Assembly: GCA_950295325.1 (NCBI GenBank)
Contig: OX485808.1
Span: 16,390,527 to 16,454,526 of the forward strand
DNA length: 64,000 bases
DNA from: Polytrichum commune
Taxonomy: Eukaryota; Streptophyta; Polytrichopsida; Polytrichales; Polytrichaceae
Direction of reading: 5' to 3'
In this document: piece by piece, positions 23,800 through 36,672 of the stretch
Numbering within the stretch: the first letter of the stretch is position 1
Layout: each line of letters starts with the position of its first letter
The notes under the pieces: generated by a model
Database searches by the model: none
Seen by the model: only the letters and a program-made list of their open reading frames with translations
Told to the model about the DNA's origin: nothing
Position numbers and translations under genes: made by a program

Positions 23800-26295
23800 G
23801 ATGTACTTAAATGTAACAGTTTTGGAAAATTTGATTAAAGCTTTATACTAAGACTAGGACACTTAGTATAATCTACACCACAGTTAAAACAATAAAATAA
23901 ACCTAACCATTAGTTAACTTACCATGGTAAAGGAGAGTTACCATACTCCACGTTTTAGGGTTTACAATGGCCTAAAGCGGCCACTATACCTTACTACACC
24001 AATACTTAAACCCCAAGCCCCTCCATGTGAAAACTCTTTTACATGCTTGAAGGAGCAAACTCTTGGCTTAGAAGGTGGATACAAGAATAATGTGGAGGTG
24101 TATGGTGTTTGGTGTTCTAAAGATTGTTACTATCCAAGAAGTTACACAAGATGGCAAAAGAGCATGTTTGTATACTCATGGTTTTGTAATGAGTATTGGT
24201 AGTTACAAACATTCAATGGACTTTACAGGTGAGGTAAATGTGTGACATGGATTGCAACTGAGCTTAGCTGAAGACACCTGACACACGCCTTTCTAACACA
24301 CAATTGTATGTTTGGGTTGGCACGGGTGCAGGTGAGGTTAGCTCTTCATATTTTCAACACCAACAATAGTACATTACTCATGTTTGGAGATTCTTTCACT
24401 TTATGTCTTATATTTGTGAAATTTACTATTTTACTTTGAACTAGTATGTTGGTATGTACACAAACTATGGAAAGTAGGTGAGATAGTGAGAATACATACA
24501 AATGAGGTATGTAAGTTTACACATTACATCCTTAACTTATTACTTGATTGAAACAATAGTTGTTATGCACAACATAGTGACATACTAGGCTGTGTTTTGA
24601 GCTTAACTGCCATATGTATTGGGTGTTTTTGTGAACATGATACACACCATTACATTCTAGTAATTTATGTTATCAAACTTTGATTTGAAAGCAAAGAAAC
24701 TTGATAACATATATGACCACTCTAATGAGTACATACTCCTTGTTGAAAGTTCAAACTAATATACAGGATGTAGAACATATCACTACATTCATGGCTACAA
24801 TGACAGATATTGTGTTTTGGTAAGTAATAGACTTGTGATGAGAGAAAATCCCACCCACCCACCCTTGATTTATTTTGATGAAGAATAGTATGGATGAGGC
24901 CTTTGAAAAGAGGAAGATCAAGCTTTGAAAGAAGCTTTGAAAGAAGCTTTGAAAAAAAGACAACTCTCTCTCTCTCTCTCTCTCTCAGTGTTCAAAGATG
25001 TCTTAGAAGTGAGTGGTGCCGATGGATGAGTTTAGAGTAGAGGCGCCCATAAAGGATCACTTAAGAGATTCTACTCCATCTCTAGAGAAGTATAAGGTGG
25101 TACAATTTTTTTCCAATGTAGGAAGATCGAAATTAGGAGAACTGCATTTATTTCGGTAACTTTATTCCTTGAGTTGAAATTATTGTGAATTTTTGAAGCC
25201 TAAACATGACCTAAACATGTCACCAATCTCTAGAGTATATCGTTACCGCTCATTTCCCCTCACTTTAGCACTCAAAACATGGACATGTGTCATGGCATTT
25301 TTGGTTTCAACCTGATTGACATCCAATCCCAACATGATTGAAATCCAGTCCCAACCTCATCGTAATTATAACACCCTATAATCCCCAATGAGGTCTTGAT
25401 GGGGAATAGGTGGTTCAACTATACATTAGATGCCACAAATCCCAAGCCATCGAGGTCGGTTTGATACTCTCTTCCTTGTGTTTATACTGAAGTTTGCACT
25501 GGGAGCTTCAGGCTGGGCTAATAACATCTCATGCTGTACTTGGGAAAAAGCCACTGGTAAAAGTTCAAAGTACCGCCCACCTGCCCTGCCCGGGCAAAGA
25601 CAACACGGCAGCTCCCCGGAGCCATGAATCTCATTGTTTAAGTTTATTTTTATGACCGCCCGGCCGCCCGGGGCACTATTTTCAACCCCCACTGCATCAT
25701 GTGAGAACAACGGGCGGGTCAAGTTTGGGCTTTCATGGTGTCTAATAAGTAAACTCCTCCATCATGGATAAAGGGGCTCTACGAAATATCAAATATCCTA
25801 TAGGTCGAGAGTTGGTTCATTGTAGTTGGAGTGACTCATGTTAGAGTGGATTGGAGGTTTACGATAACTACTTTACGGAGTCGAATTGTTTGACAATAGA
25901 AAAGGATTAGCTATAGAATCTGCACTACTATTCCACCTCCCCAATGGATGATTCGGACCGGTCTCACATTGACATGAAGATTGAAGCTTCATCATATCGA
26001 GGTAAACGTATCCATTGAGAAGGAATGCTAGCTATAACCTAAGATTATCTACTTGTAACCATGTTTCCTCCATATTCATAATATTTTCTCAACCATATGG
26101 TTGAGTTATATCCCTATATTTAGCATTTAATAGGGTTCTCCACTTATCTTACCTTCATGGGAAGAAACTTAGATATAAGAAAAAACTAACATTAGCATGA
26201 ATAGTGAATTGTAGGAATATTGTGAAAATTTCTAGGAACATACCTCCACTGATATTTAGAAGTGTCAGCACGTGTGTATGAACACAATATCTGAA
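23800..26295. other. No gene recognised
   Basis: The (CT)n tract and 11-bp repeat noted in the previous entry lie here. A short GC-rich patch at about 25575-25690 (ccgcccggccgcccgggg) stands out from its AT-rich surroundings, but no coding frame in it is convincing. Confidence 0.45.
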
Positions 26296-26301
26296 TATTA
26301 C

Positions 26302-26523
26302 TACACTGATTATCCCAATTAGTGCGTGTTACTCTTCGGAGTTACACAATTCTACAACTATTTAACGAGAATGTACTATTTTACCAAGCAAAGTTGTTCA
26401 TGTCCTATAGTATCCAAACTACCTAATTGAACTTTTGTTAGTAAAAATTGAACATTTGAGTAAGATGTCAGTGCATTGTGTAACTCCGAAGAGTAACACA
26501 CGCCAATCGGGACGATCAATGTA
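26302..26523 (+). mobile_element. MITE with ~45-bp TIRs, TA ends, copy 1
   Basis: The left end TACACTGATTATCCCAATTA continues through GTGTTACTCTTCGGAGTTACACAAT. The right end is the inverse (ATTGTGTAACTCCGAAGAGTAAC...GATCAATGTA) with few mismatches. The interior is about 130 bp and has no coding. The flanking TA on both sides fits a TA target duplication, as in Tc1/mariner-type MITEs. A sister copy is at 58394-58613. Confidence 0.85.
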
Positions 26524-29100
26524 CTTTGTTCGAGGACCCACAAAACATAATCGTTATAACTATTCTAGGGTCCAATGGCCTGACCCAAAATGACTAATGC
26601 CCCCTCCCCACCTGACTTTAGCTAAGCCTAAAAGTTGGTTTTAAAAACACGGCCTTCACACCATCGACATTATCTAGTGCTGAGCCTAGTTGGCAAATGA
26701 TGTGGCATGGTTTAAAAGTGGAGGTTTTAAGCCTCAAGCGCCGACCCTCCCATTGGTACCTAGACATGAGGCAAGAATGTAGGACCTTTAAAAGTGTGGC
26801 CTCCAGCCCTTGTGATTGGTTGCTTTTTAGTCTTAGCTATGAGGGCACGAGGAGCTCCATTAACAAAAACTGATGCTAAGATAGATGAGTAGTGAGGCAT
26901 TTGGGGATGGGACAAAAAGTGTCCAACATTTCATTGCTTGGTAAATAAAACAACAAAACATGTGTGAAAGCTACTTAACTCTTGTAGGTGCATTGAGAGA
27001 GCCGGATGCCTCCGAGGGAGCTTTACCCAGGTTTTAAGAAAAACTTTGGTTATTTGGTAAAGTCAGGTGGGGATGGGGCATAAGTAATGTTAATACGTTG
27101 CCATTCCAAGACCCCAAATGAATATAATACGATTAAGTGTCGAATGTCGTAGAGGTGGCTTAGTTTGACTAAACCCCCTACATGCAATGAACGGGTTTGC
27201 CTAGACGCCATGAAGCCCAAGTCGTGTGAGTTCCCTCTCACTCCACCCGAAAAGCCCGAGGCCCCGGACGCGTGGGGCCCGTGCCTTTCCCGGAGTGCCG
27301 GGAGTGCCACATGTGCCCGACTCCCGAATCTTCCGGCGGTGAGGGGCCGGGGCCCAAAATTCCCAACAAACTCCCAAAGCCTCGTCAGCAACTCAAGGCC
27401 CCAACCGTTAAGAAGTTGCTCTACCTTACTTTACACGCCCCGGAAGTGGCCAAGGAAGCACGCCCTAACGTAGACGCCACGGATATTGGACACAAATTCA
27501 CTTTCAATTGACAAGTTAAGTTAGTTTCCTACTTGCGTGTGTAACTTAGGGCCACTTCACACACGAGACCGAGAGCCTATGACCATTACACTTCAAGCCC
27601 TCTCATTGGTGGAAAAGGCGGAGCCGGTCCAAGTTCGCTTCACATTACGCTTGAGGGACCGACGGAGTATGTGAAATGCAAGATGGACGTAAAGTTTACA
27701 TGGGTTCCTACGTGGTATTGAATGGATCGTGTTTCATGGTCATTTGAACTGTTATCAAAAACCACCTCTTCGAGGTAGGCCTAACACAAAACCGGGAGAC
27801 CATGGCACTTTGAACACTCACAACTGTTGATTTATTCTATTGTATCATGCGTGAGGACCTGCGTGAATAGAAAATTCATGGAAATAGCATTTGGTTGAGG
27901 GCCCGGTCGCAAGTGACTTCATACTGCAATTGAGGGTTCGTGATTGCACTACATGATTTTGGAGGTGTCTTGGGATGGCCTTTGGATGCTTTCTTTTGGG
28001 CTCTCACAATTTCATGGTCACGGCTCTTGGGAGCATTTGCGCTACTTCATTGCAAGATGGGGGAGGGTGTCTTGCTCATGGAGAGGGGCCACACCAAACC
28101 TTACGGTGTAAAGTCTTACAAAAACTTCTCCCCCCCCCCCCCCCCCTTTCTCCTCCTTCCAATTAGGTTTTTGGTTATTTCATGCCAATTAAATTTTACT
28201 AGACTAATTATGGGTCTCACATGTTAATTTAGAAGTCAAATCAGCTAAAGGAAGGATTTTTTCAAGTTTTAGTGCAATATATATTTTAGTGCGGGGTTGT
28301 TTCATGAGTGTTTCACTTATAAAACAGGTGGTGCCTAGGGTGATGTATAATGCAATTATTATGTTACTATTGCGTTTAGTGGTGTAAAAGTAAGCTATGT
28401 TAAGAAAATTAGTTCATTTCTAATGTAATACTTTCTTCATATTGGCATAATGCGGCAAATATTACTAAGATATTTTCCCCAGGGGTGCACTCTTCATTGG
28501 AAACCTAAATGGCATTTGTGGGTGACCAAGAATCAGAAACCCCTATAAAAACAAGAAATTTATAGAAGGATAACAATGTATAAGTACTAATAGTAGGCTA
28601 GAAGACAAACTCGTGTATTTATACTAAAACAAATATTTGACTAAAAGTAGACTTTTGAATTCAAACTAGACTAAATTTGTAGAACATAACTAAAATGTAG
28701 GGTTTTAAACAATAAAGAAGTACCCTTAGTTCACCATTAAATTAAATTGGAAAAATAATTATAAATAATTATATGATACAATTTGAAGACCAAATCCATT
28801 TGAAATGTGGAGATTTCATAGTGCCTTGTGGACCAAGAGATCTCCCCATGTTAGCACATAATATTCTGAATGTTCTAAATAATAGAATGGGGAGACCTCC
28901 TAGTTCAGACTTAGAAGACAATTGGGGGCTTGGGGTGAGAAAATTTCATGTGATCATGGGGATATCTCCTGGTATGGCTCCAAAGGTCAATATTGGAGGA
29001 ATCCGCTAATATTACCTTTAGAGCCACACTGGGAGATCCCTTGATATCTTACCCAATGAAAATTATAATAAAGAAAATTACGAGATCATTTACAAGAAGA
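26524..29100. other. No gene recognised; GC-rich island at 27230-27460
   Basis: The island 27230-27460 is clearly GC- and CpG-richer than its surroundings and opens frames on both strands, but I recognise no domain. C17 lies at about 28130-28146. Confidence 0.45.
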
Positions 29101-29184
29101 ACAACTACACTAAATATGATATTTAGTGTCACCAATTCTAATTGTACACCTAGGCATAGTGTCACCAACACTAAATGCTAACCC
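29101..29184 (-). repeat. Short dispersed repeat, copy 2 (inverse of 4779-4876)
   Basis: The reverse complement matches the block at 4779-4876, including the ACACTAAAT/ATTTAGTGT hairpin. A G13 tract follows at 29217-29229. Confidence 0.6.
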
Positions 29185-29229
29185 AACATTATTTGTCATG
29201 CCTTGTCATTTTTTTTGGGGGGGGGGGGG

Positions 29230-32200
29230 TTATAAATTTATAGTGTGGCAATTATTGTCAAACTATACGATATTCTTTAGGAGAGTTCAAGAAAAAATTC
29301 TATAAACATAAGACTCTAAAATTTAAGACATAAGAGTACACGTGGACAACAAAATATCGGGAGCACTCCTGATGTATGATTGGGAAAAATGCATCATTAC
29401 ATTTTAAAACCAACCATAACATCGCTTATTAAAACAAAAAAAAGAATATTGAGGCCTTAAAATACAATTTTATAATTCTCAAATGATTACCATGTATTTG
29501 TAAGCCATGGGACTTATGCAACTTACAAGAAAAGGTTATCCCAAATGGCTCCATGAAGTTCATCATGAAACTTTATATGGAAAACCATAGGGAGCACTCC
29601 TAATGTTTTCCCTATGCTAAGTGGTTGGAAGAGTTCACCAATTCTAAATTTTGCTAGGCGTGTTTCTTCTCAAATTTTCTTATTTGCACAACATGAATGT
29701 CGTGTGTGTTTTTCCTAACTCTATTGTAATAAAGCAAAGAGCTACATTCTATCCACATTATTGTCGTGGAAGCCAGATCACTCTCCCACTTACCTCTCCA
29801 AGCTCCTATGTAAAGTTCGAGGTTTGACAATTTGTTTTTCATTTCTAGGTTTTCATTACCAAATTTGAGATTGACCATACTAACAATGGTTTCTAGCCAA
29901 TTGCATAGTTGTGAATGCTCGGCCTATCCACATAAGGTAGATATTAGTGTGCGGAGGACAAACAATAACAAAATCAACTAAAAGAACATCTCTATAAGGG
30001 TTGTAGGATTCTTTGGGTTTATCGCATGCAATAATATAGAATGAATCTTTGGAATCATCCTTTGGTGTTGTATCCTCTTAACCTGTGTCGAACATGCTTG
30101 CATTTGTCGAGATATATGTTGTTGATGGCCAAAAATCGAGTTGCAACTTGTGAGGCATTGGGGGAGATGAATTATCAAATTCCTTAGCAACATCTTTCTA
30201 GTAGGTGACATAATCCTTCATTTTTTCACGGTAAGTTTCATGTTTCAAACAACCGCTCTTGCAAACTTTAGTGTACTTCCTCATACCGCGACAAATCCCA
30301 TTTTTATTTATTTTTGGTTTGCATCATGAGCATCCTCAGTAGTCACTTCCATGTCTCTATAACATCCAATGAGAACATGCAAGGAGGCCTAATTTGGAAA
30401 GCGAGTGGTTCGCCTTTTGGGAATGAGTGGGCGACCGCAACCATCGTCCTTCCACATGCGAACCAAATTGTTTCACGGCAACCACTATGGATCAAGTGCA
30501 AATTTTGTGCACTGAAATACATGCCATTCATTGTTGTCCACAAAGAAACATGTCCCCTACATGATTATATATAAAATAGGGTGGTGAATAATTCCTCCAT
30601 TTTAGTAATCAGTAGAAAAAATAGGGTCATAGATATTGGATCCCCCCCAATGTGTGTATTAGGATCAATAGAATACTTATGGGTCTGACTACTTAAATGA
30701 ATATTGTGTAAATTCTATTCAAATTTGAATGAAACGCGTTAGTATGGTAGGAAATGTTGTGGATTTATTGGGGGAAGGAATGTTGTGACTTCTCAATGAT
30801 TAAAAAAACAAGTATTGTCATATCCGGTTTTATGCTTTATCTTAATTATTTTAGAAAAGTCCTTGAACACTTCAAATTCAAATATGACGACTCGGATTCT
30901 ATTTGGGTTGATGTAGATAGCGTAATTTGTACAATGACTATGTCATTTGATGTAGAAAGAGATGTCTTTCAGCTTGATCCGGTTGATGGAAACTCCTTGA
31001 ATGAGTTTATTGAAAAATCTACATGAAATTAATAGATATTGGTTGTGACCCCATACTCATATTACAAAATGACTAATTCTCTTTCTGATGTACAAATTAT
31101 GAATGATTGGTATAGAAAATGCTTTCGAAGTTAGTAGATGTTATTTAATCTATGAAGTTCTTTTACTTCATTCAAAGATGTCGTTTATTAACGAGCATTG
31201 GATGGTTGAAGTGATAAACATGTATTAGACTTTTCAAATGTATGAAGATGATGAATTAACTTTCAATCCAAATTCGGAGGAAGCTAGGTACTATGTTTTT
31301 CAAAACCTTGAATTTGCACCTTTGCTTGTTGTTTGGTCTTGTATAGATTTTTGAATGAGCATGTTCAATTCTCTAAATTTAAAAACCTAGTTTTCAAGCC
31401 ATGAAATTATGAGAATTAAGGTTGGCTTGTGGTTCATTCTTCATCAGTTTTTGTTGTTCGCTTACTTGTCTTGCTAATAATGTCCAATATGCCAACATTG
31501 TATTGATTGTCTTTTTGCTGCAACTACCTTTTGTAGATGATCGATGGTGTGTTACAACATTTAGCAACCTCACCGTGGTAGACTCAAAGGATTGCGCTTT
31601 GCCTTGGAGGAAGACGTGATGGAGTGCTTGAAGACTTTGAAGGTTGCCCACCTTATGCCCACAATTAGTTTTAGTTATTCTTCATCATTGGTTTTAAACC
31701 TCTCGAATTTTCTTAGTCTAATCATGACATTGTAGAGGATATTGACATGTACCTTAACATGTATTGGAGGGTGTATAGTTATATCCTAATTCTTCACATT
31801 GCAAATATTTGGTACAAGGTTGAATGTGTTTGTGAACACAATTAATGTAAATGGTTTCAATTTTTGTATTTAGCTTTCTTTAATTTGAATGCAATCTTTT
31901 ATTTTTGGAGTAGATAGTTGTGCAAAATGTCATGTCTTGTGATAATTGATTATATTTTTTTGTTTTTTTTTCTATCCGTGTTTACAACTTGTCTATGTTA
32001 GCTTGTACATTTTGTTATCTCTATGTTAATTGGTAACCTTTTAACTAGTATCCAAGTGCTATTGGTTGCGTCTTAAATGGCACATTGAATAGTTTAGCAT
32101 TGATATACCTAATTGAGACCGATTAAATGACAAGATGGATGATATGGAACGTTTGTGGCTCACATAGTTGATTTTACAATGCTATAGTATTCCATTCATT

Positions 32201-32630
32201 ATTTGATACTTGTACGATTTATAAAAAAAATATGTTGCCAAAAATTAACCTCTCTAAACAATTACAAATAAATATAGGGTGCTAAAAAATAAGTCAAAGT
32301 AGCTTTATATCTACAAATAGGGAGGGAAAATATATTGAAAGGTGTATAAATATCCCCCCCTTAAATACCCCATTATCGCACGTGGTTACAAAATATAATG
32401 GGGGTGTGATCCCCCCGAGTGAAGATTTGAAATGGAGAATATGGTATTTATAAAAATTTAAAGGTTACCTTATCCAGAAATGAAGACATTTCATGATATG
32501 TTGAAGGCCATTGTTTGGTGGCTTTGAAAGTTTTCTGCATATTGGCCATTATATCATTGAGGACAAGCTCAAAAACAAGAAAATTATGATCCCTTGATAT
32601 GATTTTTTCTAAGAATAAACATATTTATGG
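29230..32630. other. No gene recognised (probable left flank or lost part of copy A)
   Basis: If copy A were complete, its later methyltransferase-like exons and left TIR should lie here. I find neither the GCTATC..TGAGC terminal pattern nor the partner of the right-hand flank AATTATCCTC. Copy A therefore appears truncated or heavily rearranged on this side. The open frame 30754-31026 has no recognisable product. Confidence 0.4.
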
Positions 32631-34019
32631 AATAAACATTTATAAAACCTCTCTCTTGTCAATGTATACCAAGAAGTTGCTAGTTTGGCCGCCATTTTTT
32701 TGAGTTCATCTTTATTCAAGCAATTTTGGAAGAACTCAATTTTTTTTGTCCTTGAGATTGCAAACGGTATAGATTGTGCAGAAGATTTATCTTTACATGA
32801 AAATTCTTCGTTGACCTATAAAAAATTGCAAAGGAAATAAATATGAAATATGAAATATGAAATATAAATAAAATGAAATGAAAGAAGAATAAAACAATAA
32901 AACTTACTTGTTTATATCATTCATAGCAATCAAGACTTGTGGAACATTGGAAGAAATATTAAGAACGATGGAGTCCACAAAATAATGCCATTTGAGATCG
33001 TTAGAATGAAGTCTGTTGATGTACGGTTTTCATGCTTAAAGCCTGTGATTTCCATCGAAGACAAAAACAATTTTCCACTGAGCTTGACAAGGTCAACATC
33101 AATTCGGGGAAAAATCTCGAATTGTTTATTTAACACACTTCCAATTATCACTCCAAAATTGAGAAACCTCAAGAATAACAAAGGAAAATTTTCCATCTTC
33201 ATCAGTAATTGAAAAATGAAATTTTTTCTCCCAATTACGATAGCTATGAACAAAATCTATCTTGAGTTTGTTCACATCTGTCTGTAAGGCACGACGTACA
33301 ATAGGCCTAGAAATCATGCGGCAAAGTGGGATGTTGAGCCTAGATTTGTCTTTCGGTAGGAACTTCAAAGATTCTAGAATGTCCACATTATTAATTTTTT
33401 TAGCCCCTAAAACATCCCTGACTGCACTCTCATAATGAGGGTGAACATCGAGAGAAGCTGGGGGGGAGTTGCCGAAGGTGACAACAAATTGATGTTGGAA
33501 TCCACCATCTAGAAAAAACAATAAACACACATAAAGATAGAACAAAGATGAATAATGAAATGTACACATATAATTCATAACCCGAAAATGAAAAACACCT
33601 CAAATGTATAAATTCAAAGCCCACAAAAAAATAATAAACCAACACAATTAAAGAATGATTACACAAATGAATGCAAGAAATTGCATCCTAGAACATTGTC
33701 ACAACAATGTTGAAATCTACGTGAAACTAAGATTTTTGGCAAATCTTCCCATCGCCGATTTCTGCGACTTTAGAGGCTTGTAGAAACAACAAAACAAATC
33801 CCAAAAATCTGAATTTTTTTCCATAGTAATACAAAGAAGTTCTCAACCCACAGAGAAAATTTCGAGTTGAAAAGATGAAATCTCAAGAAGTTATAGGGTT
33901 CTGAAGTTTAGGCAAATCTATGAGTTTCGGATTTTTTTAAAAAAAATTCTTTTGAAATTCTTTTTTTTAATCCCTTAACAACTCCCAATCTCTCATGTCT
34001 ACTACCGCAAAAGAGCCTT

Positions 34020-34480
34020 TGAAAAGCCGTGCGGTGCCGCACGGGTGTTTAGAGGCTCCTGAAGATTTTTAGTGGGGGGGGGATCAAGGAGGGGTGCGGC
34101 ACCAGATGGGGGTGTGTGGTGGCACACACCTCCTTGATCAGTTGGTGAGAGCTCCAAAGGATCCTCTAAAAACTTGTGTGGCACCGCACGTCTTTAAGGA
34201 GGCTCCTTTGGAGCTCTTCCCAGCTGGCTGAAATGAACCTTTAAAAACATGTACGGTGCCGTACGGAATCTTTGAACCTCCTTTGGAATCCCACAAAGGA
34301 GGTTGAAAAAACTCGTACGGTGCGGCACCACATGGGTTTTTAAAGGTTCCTTTCACATATTGCAAAGAAACCCCCAAAAATTTGTATGGTGCTGCACATA
34401 TTTTTAGAGGATCATTTTCAATATCTTAAACAACCTTAAAGAAGGTAGGAAAAACCTGTGCGGCACCGCACATGTTTTTT
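34020..34480. repeat. Palindrome cluster A1 (GTGCGGTGCCGCAC type)
   Basis: About seven imperfect copies of a 14-16 bp palindrome (GTGCGGTGCCGCAC; variants CGTACGGTGCCGTACG, TGTGGCACCGCAC, GTGCGGCACCGCAC) lie at irregular 50-110 bp spacing. They are often followed by 'tttaaaggctcc'-like sequence. Each intact copy has a CpG in each arm. The cluster lies in intron 1 of the copy-A ParB/methyltransferase-like gene. Open frames over it are by-products of the repeat. Confidence 0.8.
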
Positions 34481-34927
34481 CTACCTCCTTTGATGTTGTT
34501 TTCAAGAGGAACCCAAAGAAAACCATTGCACTCATGCTCTTCTATTTTTTAAACACATGTCAAAATTTCAAATACATTATTACATTTGTGAATACAAACC
34601 TGGTTTCCATTGCGCACTTCTTTTTCTACAGCTTTTTTGAACAACTTTGCCGTTTCTCCATCTCCGTCTTTGCTGCTACCAATTCTCCCTCCTTCCGATT
34701 TGTTTTCGAATGTTTTTGCTGCCATTTTTTTGCCAACAATATATTCATATACAACACACCATACGATTTCAGTTCATATTTTTAACTTCTAACTCTATCA
34801 CCATCTTTTACAACCTACTACCTCACCAAAAGTTTCATGAGGCTCCCCTCATACCACTCCACGGAGTTAGCCAAATGAGTTTCCTTCAAACCCTAAATCC
34901 CCTATATAGTGAGTTTTCCAAACCCTA

Positions 34928-35300
34928 ACAACTTCGTACCCGAGGAATATTGGTGATGCCACCAATACCCCTTGCATTTTGATACGTATTACAAGTTTCA
35001 TACCCGAGGGGTATTGGCCTTGCATCCAATACCCCTGGCACTCTGATACGTATTACGAGTTTCGTACCCGGAAGGGTATTGGCGATGCCGCCAATACCCT
35101 TGGGGCTTTCATATGTATTACGAGTTTTGTACCCGGTGGATATTGGCCCTGCTTCCAATACCCCTGGCACTTTGATACGTATTACGAGTTTCGTACCCGG
35201 GGGTATTGGCGATGCCGCCAATACCCCTGGGGCTTTCATACATATTACGAGTTTTGTATCCGGAATGTATTGGCGCTCCCGCCAAAACCTATGTCACTAT
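34928..35300. repeat. Palindromic tandem array A2 (~64-bp period)
   Basis: Six units of about 60-67 bp, each with 'tacgagtttcgtacccg' followed by a palindrome with arms GGTATTGGCG and CGCCAATACC, then 'cctgg..ctttgatacgtat'. A seventh unit ('ggtattggcgttgccgcc') is displaced to about 35668-35705 beyond a SINE-like insertion. The array lies in intron 1 of copy A. Its sequence is unrelated to the arrays of copy B, but its period and palindromic design are the same. Confidence 0.85.
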
Positions 35301-35392
35301 GTTACATATTTTCCGTTGTTTTTGGCAACCAACTAGAAACGACCATAAACCCTAAACAAGTGAATATAAATGTGACAAAAATAATTCAAAAC

Positions 35393-35640
35393 ATCCGTCT
35401 GTGGATGCGAGTAGTCTAAAGAGACTGATGTTTCGGTCTGCACCAATCTGAGTTCGAATCCGGTTGATTGCATTGATTGGTGCTATCTCTTAAAGAGCTA
35501 GTGGTTAAGCTGAAAATAAAGTATAATGGATACATAGAAGACTTTCTTATGCATGAGTGCATTAATTTTTTTAATTTTTTTTTAATGAAATTAACTACTT
35601 TGAATCAATCAAACCGCTTGCTAACCCATCCGGTTGACTA
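35393..35640 (+). repeat. tRNA-derived SINE-like repeat, copy 1
   Basis: It starts 'catccgtctgtggatgcgag' and carries a Pol III B-box-like 'gttcgaatcc' at 35453-35462. Then follow 'ggttgattgcattgattggt' and 'gctatct', ending in a T-rich tail near 35580 and 'atcaatcaaaccgct'. A second copy is at 43563-43805. It separates the last unit of array A2 from the rest, so it probably inserted into the array. Clear target duplications are not seen. Confidence 0.6.
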
Positions 35641-36672
35641 TTGCTCTCATAAAAATAAATTCATTTCGTATCCTGATGGTATTGGCGTTGCCGCCAATCC
35701 CCTTCTATTATCTCCAAGCTTTCTTAGTTCCTATGAGTTGCTTAAAAATAAGAAATATAAGATCAGTAACAAATTTCATCTCCGGCTTTATCTCTTTTGT
35801 TTTTGTGCAGGGAGTTGTTTTCAACTTCTTCATATGTCTTGCTATATTATTATTATTTTCTTCATCCTCCTTTTCAGCTTCAATCTAATCCGCAATATTG
35901 TTGGATACATCCCTATCAAGGTTTTCTTTTGCCTCGTCATCTTCTTTGTCTAAATCATTCAAATCTATATTATTCTATGTTTATGCTTAATTCTCTATAT
36001 ATTTCTGCATTACAATGTGGGGTTTTTTTCTTATACTACTCGCTCATTCTCGAACTCTATTTGTTGTAAAATACAATCATTTTCGTCTTTTCATTCTTTT
36101 AGTCAATTGTGTACTAGTCTCATGATGGTCTGCTTCTTGCATCTGTGTTAGTCAAATTTAAGCCCTATACAAATCATTCTCTATAACATTCGCATGAAAT
36201 TTGATGTATACTCCTACATATATGTATTGAATCTGATCAAAATGTGGCTCTATTATATTGAATATAATGCTTATTTCAAAATATTTTAACAGCATACACT
36301 TTCCTGGTTATTTTACTGATGTCTAATCCAAAAGCTAGTAACAAGCAATAACTAAAATTTTAAATTCGAAAGGGGAAGGAGGCTTGTAGCATTACGTTGG
36401 ATAGGATTATAGTTAGAATTAGGGTGAGGGTTCGAAATTTCTCTCCAATTTTTCTTGAAAATTTATTATAGTCGTTTTTTTTTTTTTTTTCGCGCGGAGA
36501 TTCTTTTGTTTCTTCCCGTTTTATTCTTTGAAAGTGATTGTTTTTACAACTATTGGATATTTGGATTACTTTCTATTATTTTCTCATTTAGGGTTTGTTG
36601 CATAAGGCTCCAATCTGCCAATACAAATAGTGTCTCATCCACAAACTCTATTTTTTTTTCCATTACTTCATG

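Larger units (their letters stand above)
32640..36110 (-). pseudogene. ParB/DNA-methyltransferase-like protein, copy A (fragment)
   Basis: Three exons can be aligned to copy B. Exon 1 (about 36110-35815) reads KR..RRK then LYFT and an acidic KEDDEAKENLDRD run, corresponding to KRRRKKTLYFT and the acidic tail in copy B. Exon 2 (33508-32908; acceptor TTTTTTCTAG, donor CAA|GTAAGT) contains IPLCRMISRPIVRRAL (copy B: VPLCRMVPMPIVRPAL) and, after a frameshift near 33125, FVFDGNHR, then two stops, then a segment matching the YIDRLH..VFVDSIIL region of copy B. Exon 3 (32815 to about 32640) begins STKNFHV against STENSHV. Both flanking splice sites of exon 2 are conserved. Later exons, including the methyltransferase-like part, are not found. 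Confidence 0.75.

Noticed and set aside
27165-27511. Coding gene in the GC-rich island
   Set aside because: Overlapping open frames on three frames and both strands with Pro/Arg-rich composition are what GC-rich DNA yields by chance. No motif or splice structure supports one.
30754-31026. Missing exons of the copy-A ParB/methyltransferase-like gene
   Set aside because: The frame is on the opposite strand to that gene and shows no similarity to any copy-B exon.
34138-35419. Open frames over the copy-A palindromic arrays
   Set aside because: Same reason: repeat-derived translation (recurring TYYEF/PGTLIRITS units) with no start context or splice support.
35453-35462. tRNA gene at the GTTCGAATCC box
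   Set aside because: No cloverleaf can be drawn around it, and the same block recurs at 43623 with a common non-tRNA tail.
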